64,000 nucleotides of DNA from Rhodanobacteraceae bacterium (GTDB lineage Bacteria > Pseudomonadota > Gammaproteobacteria > Xanthomonadales > Rhodanobacteraceae), in the NCBI GenBank assembly GCA_030167125.1, contig CP126531.1, positions 744,001 through 808,000 of the forward strand, written 5' to 3'. Shown here piece by piece: positions 18,119-29,566 of this stretch. The notes under the pieces were generated by a model that had not been told where the DNA came from, ran no database searches, and saw only the letters and a program-made list of their open reading frames with translations. Each line of letters starts with the position of its first letter. Positions within the stretch are counted from its first letter, which is position 1. A program made the translations under genes and the position numbers.

Positions 18119-18916
18119 CTATAAATTCTGCAACGCGTGCCTGATCTCCGGCAACAAGCCGTTGCCCGTCGAAGGCTTGCCGCACAAGCCGTTGTCCACC
18201 GCGCTCGCGTACGCGGGCGTCATCTTGCCGAGGTACAGCGTGCCCTCGGGGCCGTGCGCCACGTCGAAACTTCCGCTGGTGACGGGTGTCGCCTGGGTGA
18301 TACCGGCGAGCGGCGAGGCCGACGGCACGTTGACGCTGCTGAAGCTGGTCGGCGACTGCGCCCAGTAGGTCGTCGCCGCAAGTTGCTTCGGCGAGGTGGT
18401 CACGACCAGGTATTGCGCGTTCGGATCGTCGATCTTCACCGCGCCGAATCCGCCGGACATGCTGGGCCGCCAGTTGATGTAGACGCACAGCGGTACGTCG
18501 GTGCTGGAGAGTGGTTTGTAATCGGCGTCGAGCAGCGTGACCGTGGGCGCCAGCAGGAAGCTGCTGCCGAGGCGGCGCGCGCTCGGCTGCGACTGGAACA
18601 CCACGCGATAGGGCTCGGTGTACTTCGGCAGCACGAACGCCAGGAAGTGCGTGCGGTCGCCATCGATGTCGGCGACGGGACTGGATTTGTCCAGCTTGAA
18701 CGCGCGCGGCTCGCTGGGCAGCGGGTCGTGGTAGGGCAGGTCCGACCACACGTGGCAGCAGGGCGTCGCGTCCTTGAGGTTCTGCATCGCCGCGTCGCGC
18801 GAGGGCGGTGGCGCGCTGTCGAGGCTTCCGATCAATGGCAGCTTGACCGCATGGCTGCAGCCTGCGAGCAGGATCAGAACGAAAGCGGAGGTCGCGAGGC
18901 GGATAAAACGGGACAC
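18119..18916 (-). CDS. MalM-like lipoprotein
   Basis: 265 residues from a GTG start. A lipoprotein signal is clear: hydrophobic stretch then LLAGC with lipidated Cys20. The mature part has a CCHVWSDLP segment, DIDGDRTHFLAFVLPKY, and beta-strand-like repeats with VTLLDADY, which together resemble the MalM family (maltose operon periplasmic proteins) found widely in Gram-negatives without maltose genes. No mal gene is nearby. The Gly/Asp after the lipidated Cys is Ser, so outer-membrane sorting would be expected. Function is unknown; the family link is moderate. Confidence 0.7.
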   Translation of the reverse strand: MSRFIRLATSAFVLILLAGCSHAVKLPLIGSLDSAPPPSRDAAMQNLKDATPCCHVWSDLPYHDPLPSEPRAFKLDKSSPVADIDGDRTHFLAFVLPKYTEPYRVVFQSQPSARRLGSSFLLAPTVTLLDADYKPLSSTDVPLCVYINWRPSMSGGFGAVKIDDPNAQYLVVTTSPKQLAATTYWAQSPTSFSSVNVPSASPLAGITQATPVTSGSFDVAHGPEGTLYLGKMTPAYASAVDNGLCGKPSTGNGLLPEIRHALQNL

Positions 18917-19088
18917 GGGGCTTGACTAAGAAACGGGTGTGTTGAAGGAATGCGCTGCGGGTGGCCTCCTGCCGGTCGCGGGGCGCGTGATCCGCGCGAG
19001 TCTAGCGACCGATGCGCGGCGGCGAACGGGTCGAAAGTCCTGATCCGGGAAATTGACAGCGCAAGCGCAGACAAGTTGCCCGAAAAGG

Positions 19089-20489
<1,401 letters not shown>

Positions 20490-20575
20490 GGCTTGAAACC
20501 GTGCCCCCGATGGGCCATGTAGGGGAAAGACGAACGCGCGATAATAACGCAGCATTACCATTCGACGACATCCGC

Positions 20576-20914
20576 ATGGCCATCGAACTCACCCCCGCCG
20601 CCGCCGCGCGCATGCGCGACTTTCTTGTGAAGAACCCGCACGCATCCGGCGTGCGCTTCGGCATCAAGCGCACCGGCTGTTCCGGCTTCGGCTACACGGT
20701 CGATCTGGCCAGTGAAGTGACCGGTGACGACACGGTGTTCGATCTCGACGGCGTCAGGCTGGTGGTCGATGCCAAGGCGCTGCCGTTCGTGGACGGCACG
20801 CGCATCGACTTCGTGCGCCACGGCATCAACGCCGCATTCGAGTTCCACAATCCGAATGCCACCGGCGCGTGCGGCTGCGGGGAAAGCTTCACCGTCGAAT
20901 CGCGCACGGCCTGA
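20576..20914 (+). CDS. A-type iron-sulfur carrier (IscA/SufA family)
   Basis: 112 residues from ATG 20576. The three Fe-S ligands fall at Cys35 (TGCSGFGY), Cys99 and Cys101 (ACGCGESF), the same positions as in E. coli IscA. A-type carriers bind or transfer [2Fe-2S]/[4Fe-4S] clusters to apoproteins. It lies 2.7 kb upstream of the sufBCDS operon but is separated from it by ribosomal protein genes, so it is not part of that operon. A GATAAT hexamer at 20540-20545 could be its -10 box. IscA, SufA and ErpA cannot be separated with confidence here. Confidence 0.92.
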   Translation: MAIELTPAAAARMRDFLVKNPHASGVRFGIKRTGCSGFGYTVDLASEVTGDDTVFDLDGVRLVVDAKALPFVDGTRIDFVRHGINAAFEFHNPNATGACGCGESFTVESRTA

Positions 20915-20921
20915 CCCCGCG

Positions 20922-21656
20922 ATGAGCGACGCAGGGGACGCAGGAATCGGCAGTGCAGGCCCGGATCGGCATTCGGGTCTTGCCGTGGTGCTTCCGCACG
21001 TGCTCAAGACCTTCCGGCGTGAACCCGCGCTGGCCTTGACGGTGGCCTATCTGCTGGTGGCGCTGGCGGGCATTTACTACGACTACGCGTATTACCAGGT
21101 GGGTTTCGGCATCCCGATCCTGAGCCTGGCGCAGATCGGCGATTATCTCGTGGCGGGCTTGCAGCAACCCATGGCGATCGCGCTGGTGCTGGTGACGTTT
21201 CCGCTGTGCTGGCTGATGGATCGCATCAACATCCGCTCACGCCGCCGGCAATCGGCGCGCCGCGAGGCCTTGATCGCGCTGCCGAGCCGGAATCGCTGGC
21301 AGCGGCTGCACCTGCGCTGGCTGGATTGGCACCTCGATCAGAAATGGGGCCTTTACATCGGGTATCTGCTGGTCATCTTCATCTATGGCTGGGTTTTCGT
21401 GGGCATGTACGCCCGCCAGCGCGTGATCGAAGCGAGGCAGGGCGCCGCCGCCAGGACGCTCGTTCGCTTGAACGGCGCGAGCGCGGATCTGCAACCCGGT
21501 TCGGGCGGCGCGTGGACGTATCTCGGCGCCGTCTCCAACTACGTCTTCGTCTACGACCCTGCCGCCAATCGGGCGATGGCCCTGCCGGTGAACGCCGTAG
21601 CAAGCCTGCAGCCACTGCCCAGGACCACGCGCACCCCGGTTGCGCCAAAACCCTGA
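20922..21656 (+). CDS. Inner-membrane protein, function unknown
   Basis: 244 residues from ATG 20922, eight bases after the stop of the IscA-type gene, so the two are probably co-transcribed. Hydrophobic helices lie near 36-54, 65-90 (with a PLCWLMDR end) and 147-167 ([17 protein letters not shown]). A basic loop between them is rich in Arg and Trp ([29 protein letters not shown]). The C-terminal 70 residues look soluble and beta-rich. I do not recognise the family. The end of the gene overlaps the likely rpsF promoter. Confidence 0.8.
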   Translation: MSDAGDAGIGSAGPDRHSGLAVVLPHVLKTFRREPALALTVAYLLVALAGIYYDYAYYQVGFGIPILSLAQIGDYLVAGLQQPMAIALVLVTFPLCWLMDRINIRSRRRQSARREALIALPSRNRWQRLHLRWLDWHLDQKWGLYIGYLLVIFIYGWVFVGMYARQRVIEARQGAAARTLVRLNGASADLQPGSGGAWTYLGAVSNYVFVYDPAANRAMALPVNAVASLQPLPRTTRTPVAPKP

Positions 21657-21786
21657 TTGCCCTTACAATTCGCGGTTCTCCGCAGCCGATGGGTTGCGGA
21701 GGCCCTCGCCTCACCGCCGGAATCCGGATCGGGAGGCTGCCCCGCCACGGCGCCGTTGCCGCGGCGACACCCATGAGGAAAACACA
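21640..21786 (+). promoter_or_regulatory. rpsF promoter and structured leader, candidate S6:S18 autoregulatory site
   Basis: A -10-like TACAAT at 21664-21669 is preceded by TTGCGC at 21640-21645 with an 18-nt spacer, overlapping the end of the previous gene. Transcription from here would give a leader of about 110 nt, very GC-rich, with several possible stems and a CACCG...CCG arrangement near 21714-21726. In other bacteria the S6:S18 complex binds an rpsF leader motif built around CCG. The match is only suggestive and no fold was computed. Confidence 0.4.
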
Positions 21787-22173
21787 ATGCGTCATTATGA
21801 AGTCGTGTTCCTGGTCCATCCGGACCAGAGCGAGCAGGTGCCCGGCATGCTGGAGCGCTACAAGGCGCTCGTCGAAGCCGAAGGCGGCAAGGTCCATCGC
21901 GTCGAAGACTGGGGCCGCCGCCCGCTCGCCTATCCGATCCAGCACCTGGCCAAGGCCCACTACGCGCTGCTCAACATCGAGTGCGGTCCCAAGGCGATCA
22001 CCGAGCTGAAGTCGGGCTTCCGTTTCAACGATGCGGTGCTCCGCCACCTGATCATGCAGTGGCACGGTCCCGAGACCGAGCCGTCCCTGATCCTGAAAAC
22101 CAAGGACAAGGACGAGAAGCCGTCGCGCCGCCGCGATGACGACATGGACGACGACCGCGAGGAGGCCGCGTGA
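21787..22173 (+). CDS. rpsF: 30S ribosomal protein S6
   Basis: 128 residues starting [20 protein letters not shown], the standard S6 N-terminus. The conserved [12 protein letters not shown] and [11 protein letters not shown] blocks are present. The C-terminal tail is acidic and lysine/arginine-rich ([12 protein letters not shown]), as in proteobacterial S6, where it can be polyglutamylated. ATG 21787 has GAGGAAA upstream. First gene of rpsF-rpsR-rplI. Confidence 0.97.
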   Translation: MRHYEVVFLVHPDQSEQVPGMLERYKALVEAEGGKVHRVEDWGRRPLAYPIQHLAKAHYALLNIECGPKAITELKSGFRFNDAVLRHLIMQWHGPETEPSLILKTKDKDEKPSRRRDDDMDDDREEAA

Positions 22174-22217
22174 TGCCACGCCCGACCAACAACAGCAAGA
22201 AGACCGGAGACTCGAAC

Positions 22218-22448
22218 ATGTCCAAGTTCTTCCGCCGCCGCAAGTTCTGCCGCTTCAGCGCCGAGGGCATCGAGCACATCGATTACAAGGATCTCGCCAC
22301 GCTGAAGCAGTACGTCACCGAGACCGGCAAGATCGTCCCCAGCCGCATCACCGGCACCAAGGCGCGCTACCAGCGCCAATTGACCAAGGCCGTGCAGCGC
22401 GCGCGGTTCCTGGCGTTGTTGCCGTACAGCGACAATCATTTCGTTTGA
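22218..22448 (+). CDS. rpsR: 30S ribosomal protein S18
   Basis: 76 residues starting [18 protein letters not shown], the usual S18 length and sequence, ending in [18 protein letters not shown] ribosome site precedes ATG 22218. An in-frame ATG 48 nt upstream overlaps the rpsF stop but adds residues not found in S18, so it was rejected. S18 pairs with S6 on the 30S platform. Followed by a 189-nt gap with a palindrome before rplI. Confidence 0.97.
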   Translation: MSKFFRRRKFCRFSAEGIEHIDYKDLATLKQYVTETGKIVPSRITGTKARYQRQLTKAVQRARFLALLPYSDNHFV

Positions 22449-22552
22449 TGCGATCGTCCCTGATCGCTGTCCAGCAGAACGCAAGGCAATCCGGGACCTT
22501 TCAGGGCACAAGCTCCACCACGGCCATCCCTGGCCTGACTTTTCACCAAAAA

Positions 22553-22572
22553 GCCGCTTCGAACGAAGCGGC
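22553..22572. other. 20-bp perfect palindrome in the rpsR-rplI gap
   Basis: GCCGCTTCGAACGAAGCGGC reads the same on both strands. On the plus strand it has no T-run after it. On the minus strand it is followed by TTTTT, so it has the form of an intrinsic terminator for antisense transcription. It could also be a processing or attenuation hairpin between rpsR and rplI. No other feature is visible in this 189-nt gap. Confidence 0.6.
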
Positions 22573-22637
22573 GCCATTCCTTCGGACAACCACAAGGTTG
22601 CGTCGGCGGTGCCGGCGCTAACGAATCGGAGAGTTTC

Positions 22638-23087
22638 ATGGAAGTCATCCTGCTCGAAAAAGTGAAGAACCTCGGCGCGTTGGGCGACAAGGTCCGCGTA
22701 AAGCCGGGCTACGGCCGCAACTACCTGGTGCCGCACGGCAAGGCCGTGCCGGCCACCAAGGCCAACCTCGAAGCGTTCGAACAGAAGCGCGCCGAATACC
22801 AGGCCAAGGCCGACAAGCTGCTGGCCGATGCGCAGGCGCGCGGCGTGAAATTCGAGAACGCCGAAGCCACCATCACCGCCAACGCCAGCCCAGAAGGCAA
22901 GCTGTTCGGCTCGATCGGTCCGCGCGACATCGCCGAAGCGTTCACCGCGCAGGGCATCGCACTGGAGAAGAGCGAAGTGATCATGCCGGAAGGCGCGATC
23001 CACAATCTTGGCGATTACGACGTTGAAGTTTCGCTGCACGCCGACGTGAAGGCGCCGGTGAAGGTGCACGTCGTCGCGGGTGCGTGA
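22638..23087 (+). CDS. rplI: 50S ribosomal protein L9
   Basis: 149 residues, the usual length. The N-terminal RNA-binding domain starts [19 protein letters not shown] with [15 protein letters not shown], the L9 signature. A long helix follows (about 41-75) and the C-terminal domain carries [19 protein letters not shown]. Ribosome site GGAGAG is seven bases upstream. It ends the ribosomal cluster, with a strong terminator right after it. Confidence 0.97.
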   Translation: MEVILLEKVKNLGALGDKVRVKPGYGRNYLVPHGKAVPATKANLEAFEQKRAEYQAKADKLLADAQARGVKFENAEATITANASPEGKLFGSIGPRDIAEAFTAQGIALEKSEVIMPEGAIHNLGDYDVEVSLHADVKAPVKVHVVAGA

Positions 23088-23110
23088 CGAATCGGCAATT
23101 GGTTGAGCGA

Positions 23111-23139
23111 GCGGGCGCCTTGCGGCGCCCGTTTCGTTT
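23111..23139 (+). terminator. Intrinsic terminator after rplI
   Basis: Stem GGGCGCC (23113-23119), loop TTGC, stem GGCGCCC (23124-23130), then GTTTCGTTT. It lies 24 nt after the rplI stop and separates the ribosomal genes from the suf operon. Confidence 0.85.
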
Positions 23140-23168
23140 GCGGCTGAAGCGCGCGTAAAGGAGCGTTC

Positions 23169-23205
23169 TTGCGGGTGGGCGGCGGAATCAGTACCATATT
23201 GGTAC
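23169..23205 (+). promoter_or_regulatory. suf operon promoter with 15-bp dyad, candidate Rrf2 operator
   Basis: TTGCGG at 23169-23174 and TACCAT at 23192-23197, 17 bp apart, form a plausible sigma70 promoter. A perfect inverted repeat GTACC-ATATT-GGTAC occupies 23191-23205, over the -10 box, and is 22 nt from the ATG of the Rrf2 regulator. Autoregulation of the suf operon by its own first gene product is the natural reading. That is inference from position and symmetry. Confidence 0.55.
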
Positions 23206-23227
23206 CTATTCGAAGCCCGTCGACCGA

Positions 23228-23659
23228 ATGCTTCGCGTCAGCCGTCTCGCCGATTACGCCTCCGTGGTAATGGCCTGCCTTGCGCGCCATCCGGGCGAGG
23301 TGTTGCCAGCGGCGCAGGTGGGCGCGGAAACGCATCTCGAAGCGCCGACGGTCAGCAAGCTTCTGAAGCGGCTCGCGCAGGCGGGGCTGGTTGATTCGTT
23401 CCGCGGCGCCACCGGCGGTTATCGCCTGGCGCGTTCGGCCAAGGACATTTCATTGGCCGAGATCGTCGAAGCGCTGGACGGCCCGATCGGCCTGACCGAA
23501 TGCAGCCTCGGCCACGCGGGTTGCGAGCGCCAAGCGTTTTGCGCGGTGTCGCGCGACTGGCAGGGCATCGGCGCCGCGATCGACAACGCGCTGCGCGGCG
23601 TGAGCCTGGCCGACATGTTGCATCGCCGCCCCGGCGTGCGCGCTGCGCGGGCACTCTGA
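23228..23659 (+). CDS. Rrf2-family iron-sulfur regulator of the suf operon
   Basis: 143 residues. An N-terminal winged helix ([16 protein letters not shown], then [19 protein letters not shown] and GGYRLAR) is followed by a cluster-binding loop with cysteines at about 98, 105 and 110 ([15 protein letters not shown]), the IscR/SufR pattern. Such proteins sense [Fe-S] status and repress suf or isc genes when clusters are plentiful. Eleven nt separate its stop from sufB, so it is the first gene of the operon. A dyad over its promoter may be its own binding site. Confidence 0.9.
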   Translation: MLRVSRLADYASVVMACLARHPGEVLPAAQVGAETHLEAPTVSKLLKRLAQAGLVDSFRGATGGYRLARSAKDISLAEIVEALDGPIGLTECSLGHAGCERQAFCAVSRDWQGIGAAIDNALRGVSLADMLHRRPGVRAARAL

Positions 23660-23670
23660 GGGAGCAGCAC

Positions 23671-25106
<1,436 letters not shown>

Positions 25107-25110
<4 letters not shown>

Positions 25111-25874
25111 CGCTGAAGATCGAAAACCTCCACGTCCGCGTTGCCGGCAAGGAAATCCTCAAAGGCCTTTCGCTGGAAGTGAAGCCGGGCGAAGTGCACG
25201 CGATCATGGGCCCCAATGGTGCGGGCAAGTCCACGCTGGGCAATGTGCTGGCGGGCCGTTCCGGTTACGAAGTGACCCAGGGCAGCGTCAGTTTCGACGG
25301 GAACAATCTGCTCGATCTCGAACCCGAAGCGCGCGCCGCCGCGGGCGTGTTCCTCGCGTTCCAATACCCGGTCGAGATTCCCGGCGTCAACAACACTTAT
25401 TTCCTGCGCGCGGCGCTGAACGCGCAGCGCAAGGCGCGCGGCGAAGCCGAACTCGACTCCGTTCAATTCCTGAAGCTGGTGCGCGAGAAGGTCAAGGAGA
25501 TGGGCATGACGCCCGAACTCCTGAACCGTGCAGTCAACGAGGGATTTTCGGGCGGCGAGAAGAAGCGCAACGAGGTGTTCCAGATGGCGCTGCTGGAACC
25601 GCGCCTCGCGATCCTCGACGAAACCGATTCCGGCCTCGACATCGACGCGCTGAAACAGGTCGCGGCGGGCGTGAATGCGCTGCGCTCGGCGGAACGCGCG
25701 TTCCTCGTGATCACGCACTACCAGCGCCTGCTGGATTACATCGTGCCCGATTTCGTGCACGTGCTGGCCGACGGCCGGATCGTCGAAAGCGGCGATGCGC
25801 AGCTTGCGCGCGAACTCGAAGCGCATGGCTATGCGTGGGTGCGCGAGCGCACGCCGGCGGAGGCGCAGGCGTGA
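25107..25874 (+). CDS. sufC: SufC, ATPase of the SUF scaffold
   Basis: 255 residues from GTG 25107, which overlaps the sufB stop. ABC-type ATPase with Walker A GPNGAGKS at 35-42, Q-loop region FQYPVEIPG, signature FSGGEKKR at 147-154, and Walker B LAILDE at 167-172 followed by TDSGLDID. SufC has no membrane partner; it drives conformational change in SufBD. The stop overlaps the sufD GTG in the same way. Confidence 0.97.
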
Positions 25875-27190
25875 CCGCATCCGTGCCGTTCGTGCAGTCC
25901 ATGCACGATGCCGCGCTGCAGGGGCGCTTGCCCGGCAGCGGGTTGGCGTGGCTGGACGCTGCGCGGGCCGAGGCCTTGCGGGCTTTTGCGGCGCGCGGGT
26001 TGCCGGAACAGCGCAACGAACTCTGGAAATACACTTCGCTGCGCGCGTTGGCGCAGAAGACTTATGCGGCGGGTGATCCGCAAGCCCCCAGCCGCGGCAT
26101 CGATGCGGCGCCGTTGCCGGCGCCCGCAATTCAGGGGACGCGCGCCGTGTTCGTGAACGGCGTTTTCCGCGCGGACCTTTCGCAGCTCGACAGTTTGCCA
26201 TACGGCGTGGCGGTGCAATCGCTCGCGACGGCGCTGCGCGAGGCGCCCGAGCCGCTGCGTTTCCTGCTGGACAAACGTGCGGACGATGACGACGACGGAT
26301 TCACGCTGCTCAATCGCGCGCTGGCGGCGGATGGGTTGATCCTGAAAATCGCACCCGGCGTTGAGGTTCGCGAACCGCTGCATATCGTGCACATCGTGTT
26401 GGCGGCCGAAACCGCGGCGGCGTTCCACCTGCACAGCCTCGTCGAAGTGGGCGAGGGCGCGCGGCTGCGGATCGTCGAACACCACGTGGGCGAAGCGCAG
26501 ACGGGACACCTGACCAACATCGTGCGCGACATCGGCATGCACGAGAACGCGCACCTCGACTGGACCGTCATCCAGCAGGCCGACGCCGACGCCACGCTGT
26601 TGCGCCGGAGTCGGGTCCGCCTGCACGACGATGCCGCACTCGATCTGCACGCGTTGGAACTCGGCGGGAAACTGGTGCGCCACGAGATTCGCGCCGAACT
26701 TGCGGGTGCGCGCTCGCGCTTCGACAGCCGCGGTGCGTTCGTGCTGCACGGGCGCCAGCACAGTGACATGGAAGTGCTGGTGACGCATCGCGGCCGTGAT
26801 TCCGTCAGCAATGCGGTGTGGCGCGGCGTCGCCGGCGATCGCGCGCGCGGCGTGGTGCACGGTCGCATCCTGGTGCAGCCCGGCGCCGATGGTGCCGACG
26901 GCAGCTTCTACAACAAGAACATGCTGCTATCGCCCGACGCGGAAATCGACACACGGCCCGCGCTGGAAATCTACGCCGACGAGGTCAAGGCCAACCACGG
27001 CGCCACGGTCGGCCAGCTCGACGAGAACGTGTTGTTCTACCTGCGCTCGCGCGGCGTGCCGCTGGACCTCGCGCGGCAGATGCTGGTGCGCGCGTTCTGT
27101 TCGGTCGCGCTGGAGGGCGTGGAGCCTGCGCCGTTGCGCGAACATTGCGCGGCGTTGCTGGCCGAACAGCTTCCGGAGGTCGAAGCGTGA
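25871..27190 (+). CDS. sufD: SufD, Fe-S scaffold subunit
   Basis: 439 residues from GTG 25871, overlapping the sufC stop by four bases. The C-terminal half is the SufBD beta-helix: SRVRLHDDAALDLHAL, GRQHSDMEVLVTHRG, VVHGRILVQPGADGADG, YADEVKANHGATVGQLDENVLFYLRSRG. Glu and His residues of the SufBD interface (YADEVKANHG) are present. The N-terminal 130 residues are variable but contain the usual ELWKYTSLR. Its stop overlaps the sufS start. Confidence 0.95.
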   Translation: MTASVPFVQSMHDAALQGRLPGSGLAWLDAARAEALRAFAARGLPEQRNELWKYTSLRALAQKTYAAGDPQAPSRGIDAAPLPAPAIQGTRAVFVNGVFRADLSQLDSLPYGVAVQSLATALREAPEPLRFLLDKRADDDDDGFTLLNRALAADGLILKIAPGVEVREPLHIVHIVLAAETAAAFHLHSLVEVGEGARLRIVEHHVGEAQTGHLTNIVRDIGMHENAHLDWTVIQQADADATLLRRSRVRLHDDAALDLHALELGGKLVRHEIRAELAGARSRFDSRGAFVLHGRQHSDMEVLVTHRGRDSVSNAVWRGVAGDRARGVVHGRILVQPGADGADGSFYNKNMLLSPDAEIDTRPALEIYADEVKANHGATVGQLDENVLFYLRSRGVPLDLARQMLVRAFCSVALEGVEPAPLREHCAALLAEQLPEVEA

Positions 27191-28533
27191 GCGCGCGAGG
27201 CAAGTTTACCCCCCACCCCAACCCTTTCCCGCAAGCGGGGGAGGGAGACAAGCGCGAGCATTCGCTGTCCCGTGCGGGGGAAGGTGCCCGAACGGCGAAA
27301 GGGGGCCGCCTCGACAACGTCGACTGGGCCCGCATTCGCGAAGACTTCCCGATCCTCCAGCGCAAGGTGCACGGCAGGCCGCTGGTCTATCTCGACAGCG
27401 CCAATACCTCGCAGAAGCCGCGGCAGGTGATCGAGGCGGTCGACGATTTCTATCGCAACCACAACGCGAATGTTTCGCGCGCGGTGCACCAGTTGGGCGA
27501 GGAAGCGACCGCGCTGTACGAAGGCGCGCGCGACAAGCTCGCCGCGTTCCTCGGCGCCAACCACCGCGACGAGATCGTGCTGACCTCCGGCACCACGATG
27601 GCGACCAACCTGGTCGCGTACAGCTACCTGTTGCCGCGACTGAAGCCGGGCGACGCGGTACTGGTGACGGCGATGGAACACCACGCCGACATCGTGCCGT
27701 GGCAACTGATCTGCCAGTTGACCGGCGCGCACCTCAAGGTGGCGCCGATCAACGAAGCCGGCGAATTGATCGTCGCGAAATTCATCCAGGCACTGACGCC
27801 GGAAGTGAAGTTCGCGGGCGTGGTGCACGTGTCCAACGTGCTCGGCACCATCAACCCGGTGAAGGAACTGGCGCGCGAATGCCGCAAGCGCGGCATTCCG
27901 CTGCTGGTCGATGGCTCGCAGGCGGCGCCGCATCTGCCGCTGGACGTGAAATCCATCGGCTGCGATTTCTATTGCGTCACCGGCCACAAGATGTGCGGGC
28001 CGACGGGCACGGGTGCGCTGTGGGCGCGCCGCGAAACACTGGAAGCGATGCCGCCGTTCTTCGGCGGCGGCGAAATGATCAAGACGGTGTCGTTCGACGG
28101 CACCACGTTCGCCGATTCGCCGCGCAAGTTCGAAGCCGGCACGCCGAATGCCGCGGGTTTCGCGGGGCTCGGCGCCGCGATCGATTACCTCACCGGCATC
28201 GGCATGGCGAACATCGCGGCGCGCGAGCGTGCCTTGCTGGATTACGCGACGCCACGCATGCAAGCCGTACCGGGCCTGCGCATCTTCGGCACGGCGCCGG
28301 ACAAGGCCGCGGTGATCGCGTTCCTCATCGAGGGCGTGCATGCGCATGATCTCGCGACGCTGCTCGACCAGGAAGGCGTCGCGGTGCGCTCGGGCCACCA
28401 TTGCGCGCACCCGCTGATGCAGTTCTACGGCGTGGCCGGCACCTGCCGCGCATCGCTGGCGTTCTGGAATACCGAGGCGGAGATCGACATGTTCATCGAT
28501 GCGATTGGCCGCGTGCGGAAGCTGCTGGCATGA
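27187..28533 (+). CDS. sufS: SufS, group II cysteine desulfurase with repeat-derived N-terminus
   Basis: 448 residues from GTG 27187, which overlaps the sufD stop like the other suf junctions. PLP enzyme that takes sulfur from cysteine. Schiff-base Lys268 (VTGHKMCGP) and catalytic Cys406 (SGHHCAHP) correspond to E. coli Lys226 and Cys364, a constant offset of 42. The extra N-terminal residues, about 6-40, are translated from a GC-rich intergenic-type repeat at 27205-27303 (PHPNPFPQAGEG, LSRAGEGAR) inserted in frame. The normal protein begins around LDNVDWARIREDFP. No better start is seen after the insert. No sufE gene is in the window. Confidence 0.93.
   Translation: MSARGKFTPHPNPFPQAGEGDKREHSLSRAGEGARTAKGGRLDNVDWARIREDFPILQRKVHGRPLVYLDSANTSQKPRQVIEAVDDFYRNHNANVSRAVHQLGEEATALYEGARDKLAAFLGANHRDEIVLTSGTTMATNLVAYSYLLPRLKPGDAVLVTAMEHHADIVPWQLICQLTGAHLKVAPINEAGELIVAKFIQALTPEVKFAGVVHVSNVLGTINPVKELARECRKRGIPLLVDGSQAAPHLPLDVKSIGCDFYCVTGHKMCGPTGTGALWARRETLEAMPPFFGGGEMIKTVSFDGTTFADSPRKFEAGTPNAAGFAGLGAAIDYLTGIGMANIAARERALLDYATPRMQAVPGLRIFGTAPDKAAVIAFLIEGVHAHDLATLLDQEGVAVRSGHHCAHPLMQFYGVAGTCRASLAFWNTEAEIDMFIDAIGRVRKLLA
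27205..27303. repeat. Dispersed GC-rich repeat inside the 5' end of sufS
   Basis: About 99 nt with the look of a common proteobacterial intergenic repeat: CCCCACCCCAACCCTTTCCC, then GCAAGCGGGGGAGGG forming a hairpin, and a second half with GTGCGGGGGAAGG. Its length keeps the sufS frame open. Other SufS proteins have nothing matching this segment. Confidence 0.65.
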
Positions 28534-29081
28534 GCGCGGCGGAATTGCGGTTCCGCGCCGCGACGAACGCGGACCTCGACGCGATCGTCGCGCTCACCGA
28601 ATCGGCTTACCGCGGCGATGCCAGCCGCGTGGGCTGGACCACCGAAGCCGACCTGCTCGATGGCCAGCGCACCGATCCGGAAGAAGTCGCAGCGCTCATT
28701 GCGCGTGATGACGTGCAGCTGCTGCTTGCCGAGCGCGACGGAAATTTGCTGGCGAGCTGCGTGGTCGAGCGGCTGTCCGGCGAACACGCGGGCGACGGCT
28801 ATTTCGGGATGTTCTCGGTGCGCCCGGACGCGCAGGGCAACGGCACCGGGCGCGCGCTGCTGGCCGAGGCCGAACGCGTTGCGCGCGAACAATGGCACGC
28901 CAAAACCATGCGCATGAGCGTGATCGACGTGCGCGCGGAACTGATCGCGTGGTACGAGCGGCGCGGTTATCGCCGCACGGGTGAATACAAGCCGTTCCCC
29001 TACGGCGATCCGCGCTTCGGCATCCCGAAGCGCGATGACTTGCGCTTCGAATGGCTGGTCAAGGAGCTTGCACCGGAATGA
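28530..29081 (+). CDS. GNAT N-acetyltransferase in the suf operon
   Basis: 183 residues; the ATG overlaps the sufS stop (ATGA). The GNAT fold is clear, with the acetyl-CoA loop VRPDAQGNGTGRALL at about 97-111, preceded by a YFGMFS strand and followed by IAWYERRGYRRTGEYKPFPYG. Substrate is unknown. Its tight coupling to sufS suggests it is expressed with the SUF machinery, though a functional link is not established. Confidence 0.9.
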   Translation: MSAAELRFRAATNADLDAIVALTESAYRGDASRVGWTTEADLLDGQRTDPEEVAALIARDDVQLLLAERDGNLLASCVVERLSGEHAGDGYFGMFSVRPDAQGNGTGRALLAEAERVAREQWHAKTMRMSVIDVRAELIAWYERRGYRRTGEYKPFPYGDPRFGIPKRDDLRFEWLVKELAPE

Positions 29082-29091
29082 CGGAGGGGGC

Positions 29092-29409
29092 ATGCCGGAT
29101 GGATGGGTGAAAGTCTGCGCGCAGGACGAACTGCTGCCGGGCGAATTCAAGGTCGTGTGGGACGACGACACCGCGATCGCCGTGTACAACCTTGAAGGGA
29201 ATCTGTATGCCATCGAGGACGTGTGCACGCACGATGGCGGCGAGCTGGCCGGCGGCGAAGTATGCGGATTCGAAGTCGAATGCCCGCGCCACGGCGCGCG
29301 CTTCGACGTGCGCACGGGCGAAGTGAAGGAGGCGCCGGCGACCGAGCCGGTCGCGAGTTTCCCGGTGCGCGTGGAAGACGGCGTGGTCTACACGCGCGAC
29401 GATCGCTGA
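29092..29409 (+). CDS. Rieske-type [2Fe-2S] ferredoxin
   Basis: 105 residues from ATG 29092 with a strong GGAGGGGG site. A Rieske cluster is bound by Cys45-x-His47 (CTHDGG) and Cys64-x2-His67 (CPRHGA), the pattern of soluble Rieske ferredoxins of non-haem iron dioxygenases. It is the last gene of the suf operon; small Rieske proteins occur in SUF operons of other bacteria and may supply electrons. The next 157 nt hold only a weak hairpin that overlaps the end of the convergent kinase gene. Confidence 0.92.
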   Translation: MPDGWVKVCAQDELLPGEFKVVWDDDTAIAVYNLEGNLYAIEDVCTHDGGELAGGEVCGFEVECPRHGARFDVRTGEVKEAPATEPVASFPVRVEDGVVYTRDDR

Positions 29410-29566
29410 TTGCGACGCCTCGCGTCCTTGCAAGCCGTCGGCGATCAGAACCCTTTTCCGCATCGGCGCGCTTCCCGAACGCCTGGTGTGCATGGGCTAC
29501 TCCCGGTTGCAGTGGTACGGAGGAGAGGCGATTTCAGAACACGGGTGACGCGGAGGACAAGCCGCG

